The position numbers were made by a program, and so were the translations under genes. This document shows, piece after piece, positions 5,844-13,160 of a stretch of 16,541 nucleotides of DNA. The DNA lies in contig CAZOVL010000059.1 in assembly GCA_964583185.1 (NCBI GenBank), forward strand, positions 1-16,541, in the 5' to 3' direction. The notes under the pieces are model-generated. The model was not told the origin of the DNA, ran no database searches, and saw only the letters and a program-made list of their open reading frames with translations. This DNA is from Bacteroides_E sp964583185. GTDB taxonomy: Bacteria; Bacteroidota; Bacteroidia; Bacteroidales; Bacteroidaceae. How positions within the stretch are numbered: position 1 is the first letter of the stretch; each line of letters opens with the position of its first letter.

Positions 5844-8630
5844 CTAAAAACGGATATTTAGCTTGAGTTGAAGGCTGTACATATTTTTATACAACCGATC
5901 CTCAAACTTATAATTATACCACAATGCAGTGGCATCTACACTACACATTTTACTCAGTATAAAATGCCCGCCAAGTCCAACCATTACATTCGTCACATCA
6001 AAGGCTTGATATAATTCTGTATCAATTACTTCTATATCCGGAGCAGACCCTAAGCTACCCATTGCAGTAATATAGTTCCTGTGGTCACGAATATAGAAAC
6101 GACCTTGTCCTGAAATATTATAGTGCCAATTTTTGTCTAGTATTACTGAGTTAAACTTTGCAGTAAACCGTGCAAAACTAAACTCCTTAGCAACACCTAC
6201 TTGTTGGTTGAACATTTGGTTTGAAATTGAGTCGGACAAACTCCGAAATCCAAGAGTGAGTTCTGCTTCCCAAGTTTCTAGAAAAGTATAATAGGCTGCA
6301 ACATTAGCTGTGAATCGAGGAAATGCTTTATCTCCAATCGAAGCATTTAGCATACTATAAAACTTTTTATTAAAGATATGACTCCACTCTGCTTGACCCA
6401 TCACTCCTTTCCCATTGTCTCTTCCTGAATAGTAGAAACGCCCGGTAAAAACGTCTCTTTCCTTCATATGCATATATTCAACTCCTGTTACAGCTGTTAT
6501 TATATCAAGATCAGACGGTCTATACAAATGACAAAAAAATGAAACCTCATTCCTCTTATTGATAAACTCCAAATACTTCATGTGTCTTTGATAATCTTTT
6601 AGTTCAATGATAGAAGGTTCATAAAAAGATTGATAATAAGCAGCAGAATCCACTCTATGTTGTTTTTCAAAGACAATGCCTTTCATATATTTAATATCTG
6701 AGTTATCAGCATCATAGATAAGTGCACTATTAAGAATAGTCAATCCCTCTTCAACTTCATTCTCTTTAATCAGTTGTTTTGCTTTTTTAAAACTTAGGTC
6801 ACTGTATGTTGCTACTGCTTCTTTATGGTAGGGGTATCTCTCCAAAAGAGGAAGTAAAATGGACGAAGCCAAATCATAGTTTTCTTCTAATGTATAGATT
6901 TCCGCCAATTTTAAGTGGTAAAAAAGCTCTTCCGGATTGTATTCTATCCCATGTGAAAGATATTCTTTCACCTTTTCTTTGTTCTTCATCTGATAGGATA
7001 CCGAATACCCATAACGCAAAGCTGTTTCGCTTTCCGGATAAACCATAAGCCAATGATCAATTAGTTCAATTGCCTCATCAAAACGATAACTATCAATCAA
7101 TGCTTTGGTGTAAATTGTAGCTTGTTCATCATACCCGGTTAATCTCCATTTAGAATAATCACCCTCTTCCATAACTAATCGCAAACCATGCTCATATTCT
7201 TGAAGAGCTTCAAAATAGTTTTTCTGATTCCCAAGTAGTGCCGATTTTTTAATTCGCCAATCCACTTCCAAAGGTTCAGACTCTATTAGTTTATTAATAA
7301 CAAGCATAGCCTTGTCCCAATCATTTAACTCCATTAAGCAGCTATATTGGGAAATCAAAGACAACTTCAACAACTCTTCATCTCCATGCTCTTCAATAAA
7401 TAGAAGAAAAGGCATTGCTTTTTCAAACATTCGATCAGCCATCAGTCCTTTCGCTTCTTTGTAATAAAAAACACAAGTCTGATACTTCACATCTTCATCT
7501 TCCGGATAAAGTTCATTAATCTGATAGGTTAATTGTTTTACTTTCGATTGATTACCCATTCGTTCATATAAATACAATTCTTTCAGTAGTAAATCTTTTG
7601 TTTCGCCACCTGCCCTTTTAGCCACTTGAATGGCTTCTATAGCATCGTCAAAAAGACTTCTGGAAATGGCAGTTGTATAAACCTTGTTGAAATGAGCTTT
7701 ATCTCTTGGATTTCTTTCAAATAGCATCTGATAATTGTAATAATGATCTGATTTTTCAGAATATCGTGCTGCCTCTTCCAAGTAATAGTGATATTCCTGT
7801 TGAAGAGGAGCCGGATTTTTCGATTTTGCAATTAACTCCTTCAGTGATGACAGAATCTCCTGAAATCGATTTAGATGAGCCAAAATAGAATTTCTCTTTT
7901 TTATCACAGTTATATTGTCCGGCATATCATAAACTGCTTTTTCTGCATAGCTCAAAGCATTTTCATAATCGCCTGCCTGTAGATATCTATTTATCAAACC
8001 GATATAGACATCCTCATTTTGAGGGTCTTCAGTAACAATATACAAGGCTAAATCGGAGACCTCATCAATTGGAGCTGTGTTCTTCTTACTTCTAAACTCG
8101 TCATACAAATAGTCTATAAGGTTATTTTTCAACACCTCATCTTCCGGATAAATGTGATGGATGCGTTTTAGTAAACGGTTAGACTCAACAATATTACCTT
8201 GTAAGCGAAAAGCTTCAGCTTTTTTCAACCATAATGTTTTATCGTATGGCATAGATTCAAGTATTTCATTGATATATGCTATTGCACTTGAATAACGCTC
8301 AGTAGCCATTTCAACAGTCACTAATGCTTGCTTTGCACTTAAATTCTTATGATTGTACTCAATAGACTTTTTGAGCTCGTAACGGGCTTTTTCATAATCA
8401 TTCTGCTCTAGATAATACCGACCATTCAGTTCTTTCAAGTCAGAATCTTTTGGGTATTTATAAAGCCCAGAATCAACTGTTTTTTTTCCTTCCTCCCATT
8501 TATTCTCTCGGAACAGTTGTTTAGCAGCTTCAATATACTCATCTCTATTATCCGGATTAATCTCAAACTGAGCATAAGAGGGTATTGCCAGAAACAGTAA
8601 ATAAAAAACAAGTATGGATAGTCTATACAT
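5844..8630 (-). CDS. TPR protein with C-terminal YaiO-like outer-membrane beta-barrel (export porin candidate)
   Basis: This 928-residue protein has a Sec signal peptide (cleavage near SYA-Q, residue 20-21). Residues about 25-690 are a superhelix of many TPR-like repeats, for example NDYEKARYELKKSIEYNHKNLSAKQALV and AGDYENALSYAEKAVYDMPDN. From about 711 to 928 the sequence changes to alternating amphipathic strands rich in Tyr, Phe and Gly (VEYMHMKERDVFTGRFYYSGR, VAAYYTFLETWEAELTLGFR) and ends in LQLKLNIRF, with the terminal Phe expected for BAM-inserted barrels. This is the layout of YaiO-family barrels and is analogous to PgaA, where a periplasmic TPR scaffold feeds an outer-membrane polysaccharide pore. 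It follows the glycosyltransferase by 12 bases and abuts DUF4838 with no gap. It is the likely exit channel of the system. Confidence 0.88.
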   Translation of the reverse strand: MYRLSILVFYLLFLAIPSYAQFEINPDNRDEYIEAAKQLFRENKWEEGKKTVDSGLYKYPKDSDLKELNGRYYLEQNDYEKARYELKKSIEYNHKNLSAKQALVTVEMATERYSSAIAYINEILESMPYDKTLWLKKAEAFRLQGNIVESNRLLKRIHHIYPEDEVLKNNLIDYLYDEFRSKKNTAPIDEVSDLALYIVTEDPQNEDVYIGLINRYLQAGDYENALSYAEKAVYDMPDNITVIKKRNSILAHLNRFQEILSSLKELIAKSKNPAPLQQEYHYYLEEAARYSEKSDHYYNYQMLFERNPRDKAHFNKVYTTAISRSLFDDAIEAIQVAKRAGGETKDLLLKELYLYERMGNQSKVKQLTYQINELYPEDEDVKYQTCVFYYKEAKGLMADRMFEKAMPFLLFIEEHGDEELLKLSLISQYSCLMELNDWDKAMLVINKLIESEPLEVDWRIKKSALLGNQKNYFEALQEYEHGLRLVMEEGDYSKWRLTGYDEQATIYTKALIDSYRFDEAIELIDHWLMVYPESETALRYGYSVSYQMKNKEKVKEYLSHGIEYNPEELFYHLKLAEIYTLEENYDLASSILLPLLERYPYHKEAVATYSDLSFKKAKQLIKENEVEEGLTILNSALIYDADNSDIKYMKGIVFEKQHRVDSAAYYQSFYEPSIIELKDYQRHMKYLEFINKRNEVSFFCHLYRPSDLDIITAVTGVEYMHMKERDVFTGRFYYSGRDNGKGVMGQAEWSHIFNKKFYSMLNASIGDKAFPRFTANVAAYYTFLETWEAELTLGFRSLSDSISNQMFNQQVGVAKEFSFARFTAKFNSVILDKNWHYNISGQGRFYIRDHRNYITAMGSLGSAPDIEVIDTELYQAFDVTNVMVGLGGHFILSKMCSVDATALWYNYKFEDRLYKNMYSLQLKLNIRF

Positions 8631-8642
8631 AATGTTAGATCA

Positions 8643-10073
8643 TTAAATTTCTTCGTTTTGTTTAACCTGTACTCCTTGCCGTTTCATCTCTCCCCATTCG
8701 AATTTTTGTTTAAACAAGAAATCAACATATCCTTTTACATTAAAAAATATGATGAAAGGATGGTAAATAAGTAATTCAATTAAAGAACACAGAAACAATA
8801 CAACATACTCTCTGTATTTTCTATAGAGTTTATTTATCACCATATCGTAGACCACTGTTATAGCAGAAACCATAATAAAAAAGAGAGAAACAAATAGAAG
8901 AAGAACATATGCTGTTTCAAAATTCACTTTATTGGTAAACAAGAAATAAATAGTCATCGCTATACCCGAGAATTCGACTATTGGAGCCAATAACTCAAAA
9001 ATAAACAGGTAAGGTAACATAACTAAACCTTCCTTCCCGTAATGGCGATTGAATAAAAGCTTCCGATGTACAATGAAAAACTGTAGTAATCCTCGTCCCC
9101 ATCTTGTCCTTTGTTTATTCAAAACAAATAGATTTGGTGGACCTTCAGTCCAACATCCCGTAACAGGTACATGAGGAATCTTATAGGGTTTATTGAAGTT
9201 TTTCATATAAGCTATCATCCGTATAAGCATATCCATATCTTCTGCATGCGACAAAGAGTCATAACCTCCTGCAGCAATAACTACCGATTTATCGAATAAA
9301 CCGATTCCACCTGAAACATTTGGCATAAGTCCCATTGCCGACCACCCCATTTTACTTACTAAGTATGACCTGAGATATTCCAATTCCTGAAAACGAGGAA
9401 TAATTCCTCTTGGAGGTCTAACTCTAGTAATAACTCCATCCTCATTAATCTCGCAACTGTTCACCATCCGCATTGTTATGCCCACAGCAATCACTTGTAC
9501 GGAGGAATTAAGAACAGGTTCAATCATTTTTAATAGTGCATTTCGGGACAAAATGCAATCTACATCAGTACAAACAAAATAGTTGTGTTTTGCTACATTT
9601 ACACCGGCATTACTAGCATCTGCTTTAGTTCCTCCGTTTACTTTGCTCACAACCGTTAAACTACTGTATTCCGAATTTGTTGATTTGTAAAGTCCTTTAA
9701 ATGGTTTGCACTGCACTTTTTCCACATAAACATAAGGAGTTTCAACCAACTGAAATTCATCGATAAGAAGATCCAAGGTTTTATCTGTGCTACCGTCATT
9801 AACAATTACAACTTCAAAATTGGGGTAGTCAATCGTTAAAAGAGAACGAACGTTTGTAATTATTGTCTTCTCTTCGTTATAAGCCGGAGCAATGATAGAA
9901 ATACCTGGAGCGTAAGGCGATTTCTTTAGTATCTCATCTTCTTTTTTAGTATACTTCCACTTGTAGCTCCAAGCCTTAAACATACTCAATAAGAGAAGGA
10001 TAGAAATGACTACAATAAAAGCAATACCATAGAAAAACACTAAATACTGATAGAAATAAATAAGAGTTTTCAT
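8643..10073 (-). CDS. Processive family 2 glycosyltransferase (exopolysaccharide synthase candidate)
   Basis: This 476-residue inner-membrane protein has one N-terminal helix (about 12-32), a cytoplasmic GT-A domain (about 55-335) and three C-terminal helices (about 350-378, 385-410, 422-446). Hallmarks of processive synthases such as PgaC, BcsA and hyaluronan synthase are visible: IIAPAYNEEKTI, VNDGSTDKT (Asp93), TKADASNAG, TDVDC (Asp170 and Asp172, metal and UDP), AEDMD (Asp279, probable base) and QRTRW (321-325). No PilZ domain is attached. The size and helix pattern fit PgaC better than cellulose synthase, but the sugar cannot be predicted. It lies 10 bases after the HEAT gene and 12 before the TPR-barrel gene, in one operon. 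It would polymerise a nucleotide sugar and translocate the chain into the periplasm. Confidence 0.93.
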   Translation of the reverse strand: MKTLIYFYQYLVFFYGIAFIVVISILLLLSMFKAWSYKWKYTKKEDEILKKSPYAPGISIIAPAYNEEKTIITNVRSLLTIDYPNFEVVIVNDGSTDKTLDLLIDEFQLVETPYVYVEKVQCKPFKGLYKSTNSEYSSLTVVSKVNGGTKADASNAGVNVAKHNYFVCTDVDCILSRNALLKMIEPVLNSSVQVIAVGITMRMVNSCEINEDGVITRVRPPRGIIPRFQELEYLRSYLVSKMGWSAMGLMPNVSGGIGLFDKSVVIAAGGYDSLSHAEDMDMLIRMIAYMKNFNKPYKIPHVPVTGCWTEGPPNLFVLNKQRTRWGRGLLQFFIVHRKLLFNRHYGKEGLVMLPYLFIFELLAPIVEFSGIAMTIYFLFTNKVNFETAYVLLLFVSLFFIMVSAITVVYDMVINKLYRKYREYVVLFLCSLIELLIYHPFIIFFNVKGYVDFLFKQKFEWGEMKRQGVQVKQNEEI

Positions 10074-10083
10074 ATTAAACCTT

Positions 10084-11238
10084 CTAATTAATGGATAAAA
10101 GCGGGTTACTCACATGTTCAAAAAGTAAGAGCGACTCTTCTTCTTTCTCATGCTTTCTTTGTAACGCATCAAAATACTCTCGTCCTTCTCGACCGTAATT
10201 ATAAATAGCTGACAAGACTAATATTTTTCTTTCGTTGTCAACTGCATTATTAAATGATTCGATTAAAAAAGGAAGAGCCATTCTGGTTTTCAGTTTGCTT
10301 ACAGCATCAATAATAGCTTGCTGAACATATTGATGCTGCATAGGATATAGTTTTATTAATTCGGGTTCAATCTCTTTATATTGCATATCACTCAATGCAT
10401 TAATACAATGTTTTAGCAACAAAGAGTCTGTTTTGGAATCTTTAATTAATTGAATCAAAGTGGGAATATTCTCTTTTTGATTGAAAAACGCAATTTCATC
10501 AACTAAAAAACACTGGAATTTCAAATCTTCAGAACGCAAAATCAAGCTAGCAAGATTCGGTAGACTTCTTTTATTTGATTGTCTCTCTAAAATGTGATGT
10601 AGCTCAATTTTATCCCAGTCATTTAAATTTTCATCAAACCCTTCTTCCAGAAACTTATACGGATTACTATGAGTGAAATTGAGAAAACTTGAACGAGATC
10701 TTTTTCTTAAGAAAAGGTTTCGGTTATAAGTTAAATCAGTAAGTACGGCACCAGAGACTCTTATGTTCAAGTTGTCAAGTCTTAAAAGAGAATTACGTTT
10801 TTGCATGGCACTTCCATGTTTTAATTTCTTTTCCCAAAACTGACGAATTCCCAGAAGATCTAATAATGTCTTATTATTTTCATAATTGACATAAACATCT
10901 TCATTTTCTTTACATATCGAAGAAATTAATCTGGAAAATCGTTCCATTTTCACAGCGTTGATTTTTTTTAGCTTCTGAGGCAGTAGTTGATCAAAATCCC
11001 CAGGTAGAAGTGTTTTTTTAGAAGTGAGAATCATTTGAAGTGTATCTCTATAGTTCCTCTCAAGTTCTTCATCAATGTTTTTAATACGATTTTCTCTTCT
11101 TATGCGCCTAATATATACATACGCACACAAAAAGTATAACGGAACGAAAACGCTCAAAGAGACAATCGATACTCTTATAATAAAGGGCATTCCCAAAAAA
11201 GAGTAATAGATGTAGTATAAATAATAGTCTACCCCCAT
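10084..11238 (-). CDS. Membrane-anchored HEAT-repeat protein, first gene of the exopolysaccharide-like operon
   Basis: This 384-residue protein has one N-terminal transmembrane helix (about 17-43, IIRVSIVSLSVFVPLYFLCAYVYI) followed by basic RRIRREN, so the bulk should be cytoplasmic. The remainder is alpha-helical. Residues about 205-370 show HEAT-like helical pairs, for example NIPTLIQLIKDSKTDSLLLKHCINALSDM and EIEPELIKLYPMQHQYVQQAIIDAVSKLKTRMALPFLIESF. No enzymatic motif is visible. The start is MGVDYY at 11238; Met17 is an alternative. No strong ribosome binding site is seen. It heads the operon 10 bases before the glycosyltransferase. By position it could be a regulatory or scaffold partner of the synthase, taking the place of PgaD or PilZ subunits; this is inference. 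Confidence 0.83.
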   Translation of the reverse strand: MGVDYYLYYIYYSFLGMPFIIRVSIVSLSVFVPLYFLCAYVYIRRIRRENRIKNIDEELERNYRDTLQMILTSKKTLLPGDFDQLLPQKLKKINAVKMERFSRLISSICKENEDVYVNYENNKTLLDLLGIRQFWEKKLKHGSAMQKRNSLLRLDNLNIRVSGAVLTDLTYNRNLFLRKRSRSSFLNFTHSNPYKFLEEGFDENLNDWDKIELHHILERQSNKRSLPNLASLILRSEDLKFQCFLVDEIAFFNQKENIPTLIQLIKDSKTDSLLLKHCINALSDMQYKEIEPELIKLYPMQHQYVQQAIIDAVSKLKTRMALPFLIESFNNAVDNERKILVLSAIYNYGREGREYFDALQRKHEKEEESLLLFEHVSNPLLSIN

Positions 11239-11595
11239 TGTTTATTGTATTAATTTTTTTGTAAATTTTAGATTAAGTACACACTAATTCAGTTCGCTTT
11301 TAATAAAGCGCATTGTTGTTGAATGAGTCTAAGTTATTTTTGGTTTGAATCTTTTTTCTATGTAGTTATTAAGGAGATTTTTTATAAGTTATAAATGCAG
11401 TAAACAGAATTTCTACAAGCTATTTCTATTGCTTAAGAATGGACACTTATCAGTACGAAATTAATTCAGATATTTCATAATACTAATTTATAGAAACTCT
11501 CACACATTCAGAGATTCAATCTTACAATTTAAAAAGTCAATCTTACAAATTGTGGAATAAAGCTTGTCTTTTCTTGGTTTTTATTTCATTTTGAA
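11239..11595. promoter_or_regulatory. Upstream region of the exopolysaccharide-like operon, with direct repeats and a palindrome
   Basis: This 357-base AT-rich spacer lies between the HEAT gene start and the end of the upstream regulator gene, both on the minus strand. It should contain the operon promoter, but I find no good TAnnTTTG on the minus strand. Two features stand out: a direct repeat TCAATCTTACAA at 11516-11527 and 11537-11548 (21-base period), and a palindrome CGCTTT-TAAT-AAAGCG at 11295-11310. There is no convincing terminator for the regulator gene and no ORF. Read-through from the regulator gene into the operon is therefore possible. Confidence 0.5.
11516..11548. repeat. Two 12-bp direct repeats with 21-bp period (candidate operator)
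   Basis: TCAATCTTACAA is present twice, at 11516-11527 and 11537-11548. The 21-base period equals two helical turns, as expected for tandem half-sites of AraC-type regulators. The core AATCTTACAA differs by one base from AATCGTACAA at 13082-13091 in the box array between the regulator genes. The repeats are about 280-310 bases upstream of the HEAT gene start. Confidence 0.55.
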
Positions 11596-12693
11596 TCAAT
11601 TGCGCTTCCTATTACGATATTTTGCTGGGGTAGTACCTATATGTTTTTCAAATGCACGCCGAAAAGTGGAAAGAGAGTTAAATCCCGATTTTTCACTAAT
11701 ATAGGCAAGTTGACTCTCCGGCTCAGACACCAACAACTTACAAGCATAACGAATACGAAAACTATTAATATAATCGTAAAAAGTTGTATTCAGTCTATTA
11801 TTTATATAATCAGACAAATAGGTACGGTTAGTTCCTAATGCTGTGGCCAACTCTTGCAAAGTTAGTGAGTGTTTTAACCATGGATGATGTTCTTCAATGT
11901 ATATTTGCAACTTTTGCCCTAACTGATCAATAGTTACCTCCAAGGAAATATTGTTTTCCACCTCATATTCAACAACATACTTGTTTTTTACTTGCTTAAT
12001 ATCGAACAAATCTTCTGCTCTTACAGCAACAACGTGCCTCACAGAATAATGATAGATAAAAATCCAAATAAGAATAAGAAACAGATAATAAACTGAATCA
12101 ATCCATTTATTATCTACCTCAACAACTATCCCCCACACAATGTACCACGCTAAAAACACATAAGATACAACTCGCACCCAATCTACTGTTTTATTATCGA
12201 TACTCGAAAATCTTTTTTTTAGGAAACCATTATATCGACTAGACAAAAGAACAACAAGAACAAATATTAACAGAACAATCAAGACTGTATAAATTATAGA
12301 TATAATAATGGTTATACGGTTTTGTGTATATGCGTGAATAGCTGTAAGAATTATATTTGGAGAGAGTAACAACAAATTTTTTCGTGCATTGATGAATTCA
12401 GGAATCATCACTTTCAATAGGTACGCTCCAACAAGAGGCACAAGGGATAAGTCGGCCAACATTTTAAGCTCCTTGAATAGGCAGCTATCTCTCATACTAT
12501 CAATCATTAACCCCATGACTGAAAAAAGAAGAAAGAACAACATAAAAATCAGCAACCAAAAAAAGTGGTTCAGAATCACATTCCTTTTTCGCTTCGGGTA
12601 AAGTCTAATACACATAATAACGAAGAGCATCAACTGTGCACCACGCATTATGTTAAGTACATTTTCCGAAAAAACTTGTAACGTTTGATTCAT
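11596..12693 (-). CDS. Membrane-bound AraC-type transcriptional regulator
   Basis: The 365 residues divide in two. Residues 1-220 contain six or seven hydrophobic helices (about 15-30, 42-62, 80-96, 107-122, 127-150, 173-192, 200-216). After a linker, residues about 265-362 form a complete AraC-type DNA-binding domain: first helix-turn-helix LTLQELATALGTNRTYLSDYIN, core FYDYINSFRIRYACKLL, second helix-turn-helix SQLAYISEKSGFNSLSTFRRAFEKHIG and the terminal TTPAKYR. The protein should sit in the inner membrane with its DNA-binding domain in the cytoplasm, sensing a membrane or envelope signal. It is transcribed toward the exopolysaccharide-like operon and ends 357 bases before it, so it is a strong candidate for its regulator. 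It is divergent from two related genes across a repeat-rich region. Confidence 0.9.
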   Translation of the reverse strand: MNQTLQVFSENVLNIMRGAQLMLFVIMCIRLYPKRKRNVILNHFFWLLIFMLFFLLFSVMGLMIDSMRDSCLFKELKMLADLSLVPLVGAYLLKVMIPEFINARKNLLLLSPNIILTAIHAYTQNRITIIISIIYTVLIVLLIFVLVVLLSSRYNGFLKKRFSSIDNKTVDWVRVVSYVFLAWYIVWGIVVEVDNKWIDSVYYLFLILIWIFIYHYSVRHVVAVRAEDLFDIKQVKNKYVVEYEVENNISLEVTIDQLGQKLQIYIEEHHPWLKHSLTLQELATALGTNRTYLSDYINNRLNTTFYDYINSFRIRYACKLLVSEPESQLAYISEKSGFNSLSTFRRAFEKHIGTTPAKYRNRKRN

Positions 12694-12824
12694 ATACGAC
12701 TCTCTTTCCTCTGCAATAGATATATGACTTTTCTTTTACTTTATATCTATTTTTAGATGTAGGAAAATAAATTTACAAACAATAGGACTAACATGTCTAT
12801 CATATTTGCAAAAAAACAAAGGCA

Positions 12825-13088
12825 AAATCGTAATCAATTATTGTTATTTTGAACAAAATCGTAATTGTCTCACAAAATCGTACACCAAGGCGTTTCCTNN
12901 NNNNNNNNNNNNNNNNNNNNNNNNNNNNNNNNNNNNNNNNNNNNNNNNNNNNNNNNNNNNNNNNNNNNNNNNNNNNNNNNNNNNNNNNNNNNNNNNNNTT
13001 ATTTTGAACAAAATCGTAATTGTCTCACAAAATCGTACACCAAGGCGTTTCCTAATAAGCCAAATCGTAATTCTTCTATAAAATCGTA
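12825..13088. repeat. Tandem array of AAATCGTA boxes in direct orientation
   Basis: AAATCGTA begins at 12825, 12856, 12875, 13011, 13030, 13062 and 13081, always in the same orientation. Spacings are 31 and 19 before the gap, and 19, 32 and 19 after it, so boxes come in pairs 19 bases apart that repeat about every 51 bases. The 55 bases at 12844-12898 are identical to 12999-13053 on the other side of the gap, while the outer copies (12825 and 13062-13088) have diverged around conserved boxes. Conservation of the boxes but not the spacers at the edges suggests protein-binding sites. The complement TACGATTT is absent from the region. Confidence 0.85.
12899..12998. other. Assembly gap (100 N) inside the repeat array
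   Basis: Exactly 100 N, a conventional placeholder for a gap of unknown size. Identical 55-base sequences flank both sides, so the assembler most likely failed in a tandem repeat. The number of box pairs is therefore unknown. Confidence 0.98.
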
Positions 13089-13160
13089 CAAATCAATGAT
13101 TTGGTATTTTAAAACCTTATTTACATATGGCAATATCCAGAAAAATCTTTATTTTAGAAT

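Larger units (their letters stand above)
12694..13160. promoter_or_regulatory. Divergent regulator promoter region with box array and assembly gap
   Basis: This space between two divergent membrane-bound regulator genes holds the AAATCGTA box array and a 100-N gap. The minus-strand gene may use TATTGTTTG (complement of 12776-12784) as a weak -7 element. No clear promoter element is seen for the plus-strand gene. Reading frames that cross this region are made by the repeats and Ns and are not genes. Confidence 0.55.

Noticed and set aside
8643..10073. Cellulose synthase (BcsA)
   Set aside because: No PilZ domain is present, the protein is much shorter than BcsA, and no bcsB, bcsC or bcsZ homologue is seen; a PgaC-like synthase fits better but the sugar is unknown.
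12825..13088. CRISPR-like or iteron origin array
   Set aside because: The conserved unit is only 8 bases, the spacers themselves are repeated, and no cas or replication initiator gene is present.
12694..13160. Invertible promoter
   Set aside because: The repeats are direct, no flanking inverted repeats are visible and no tyrosine or serine recombinase gene is in the window.
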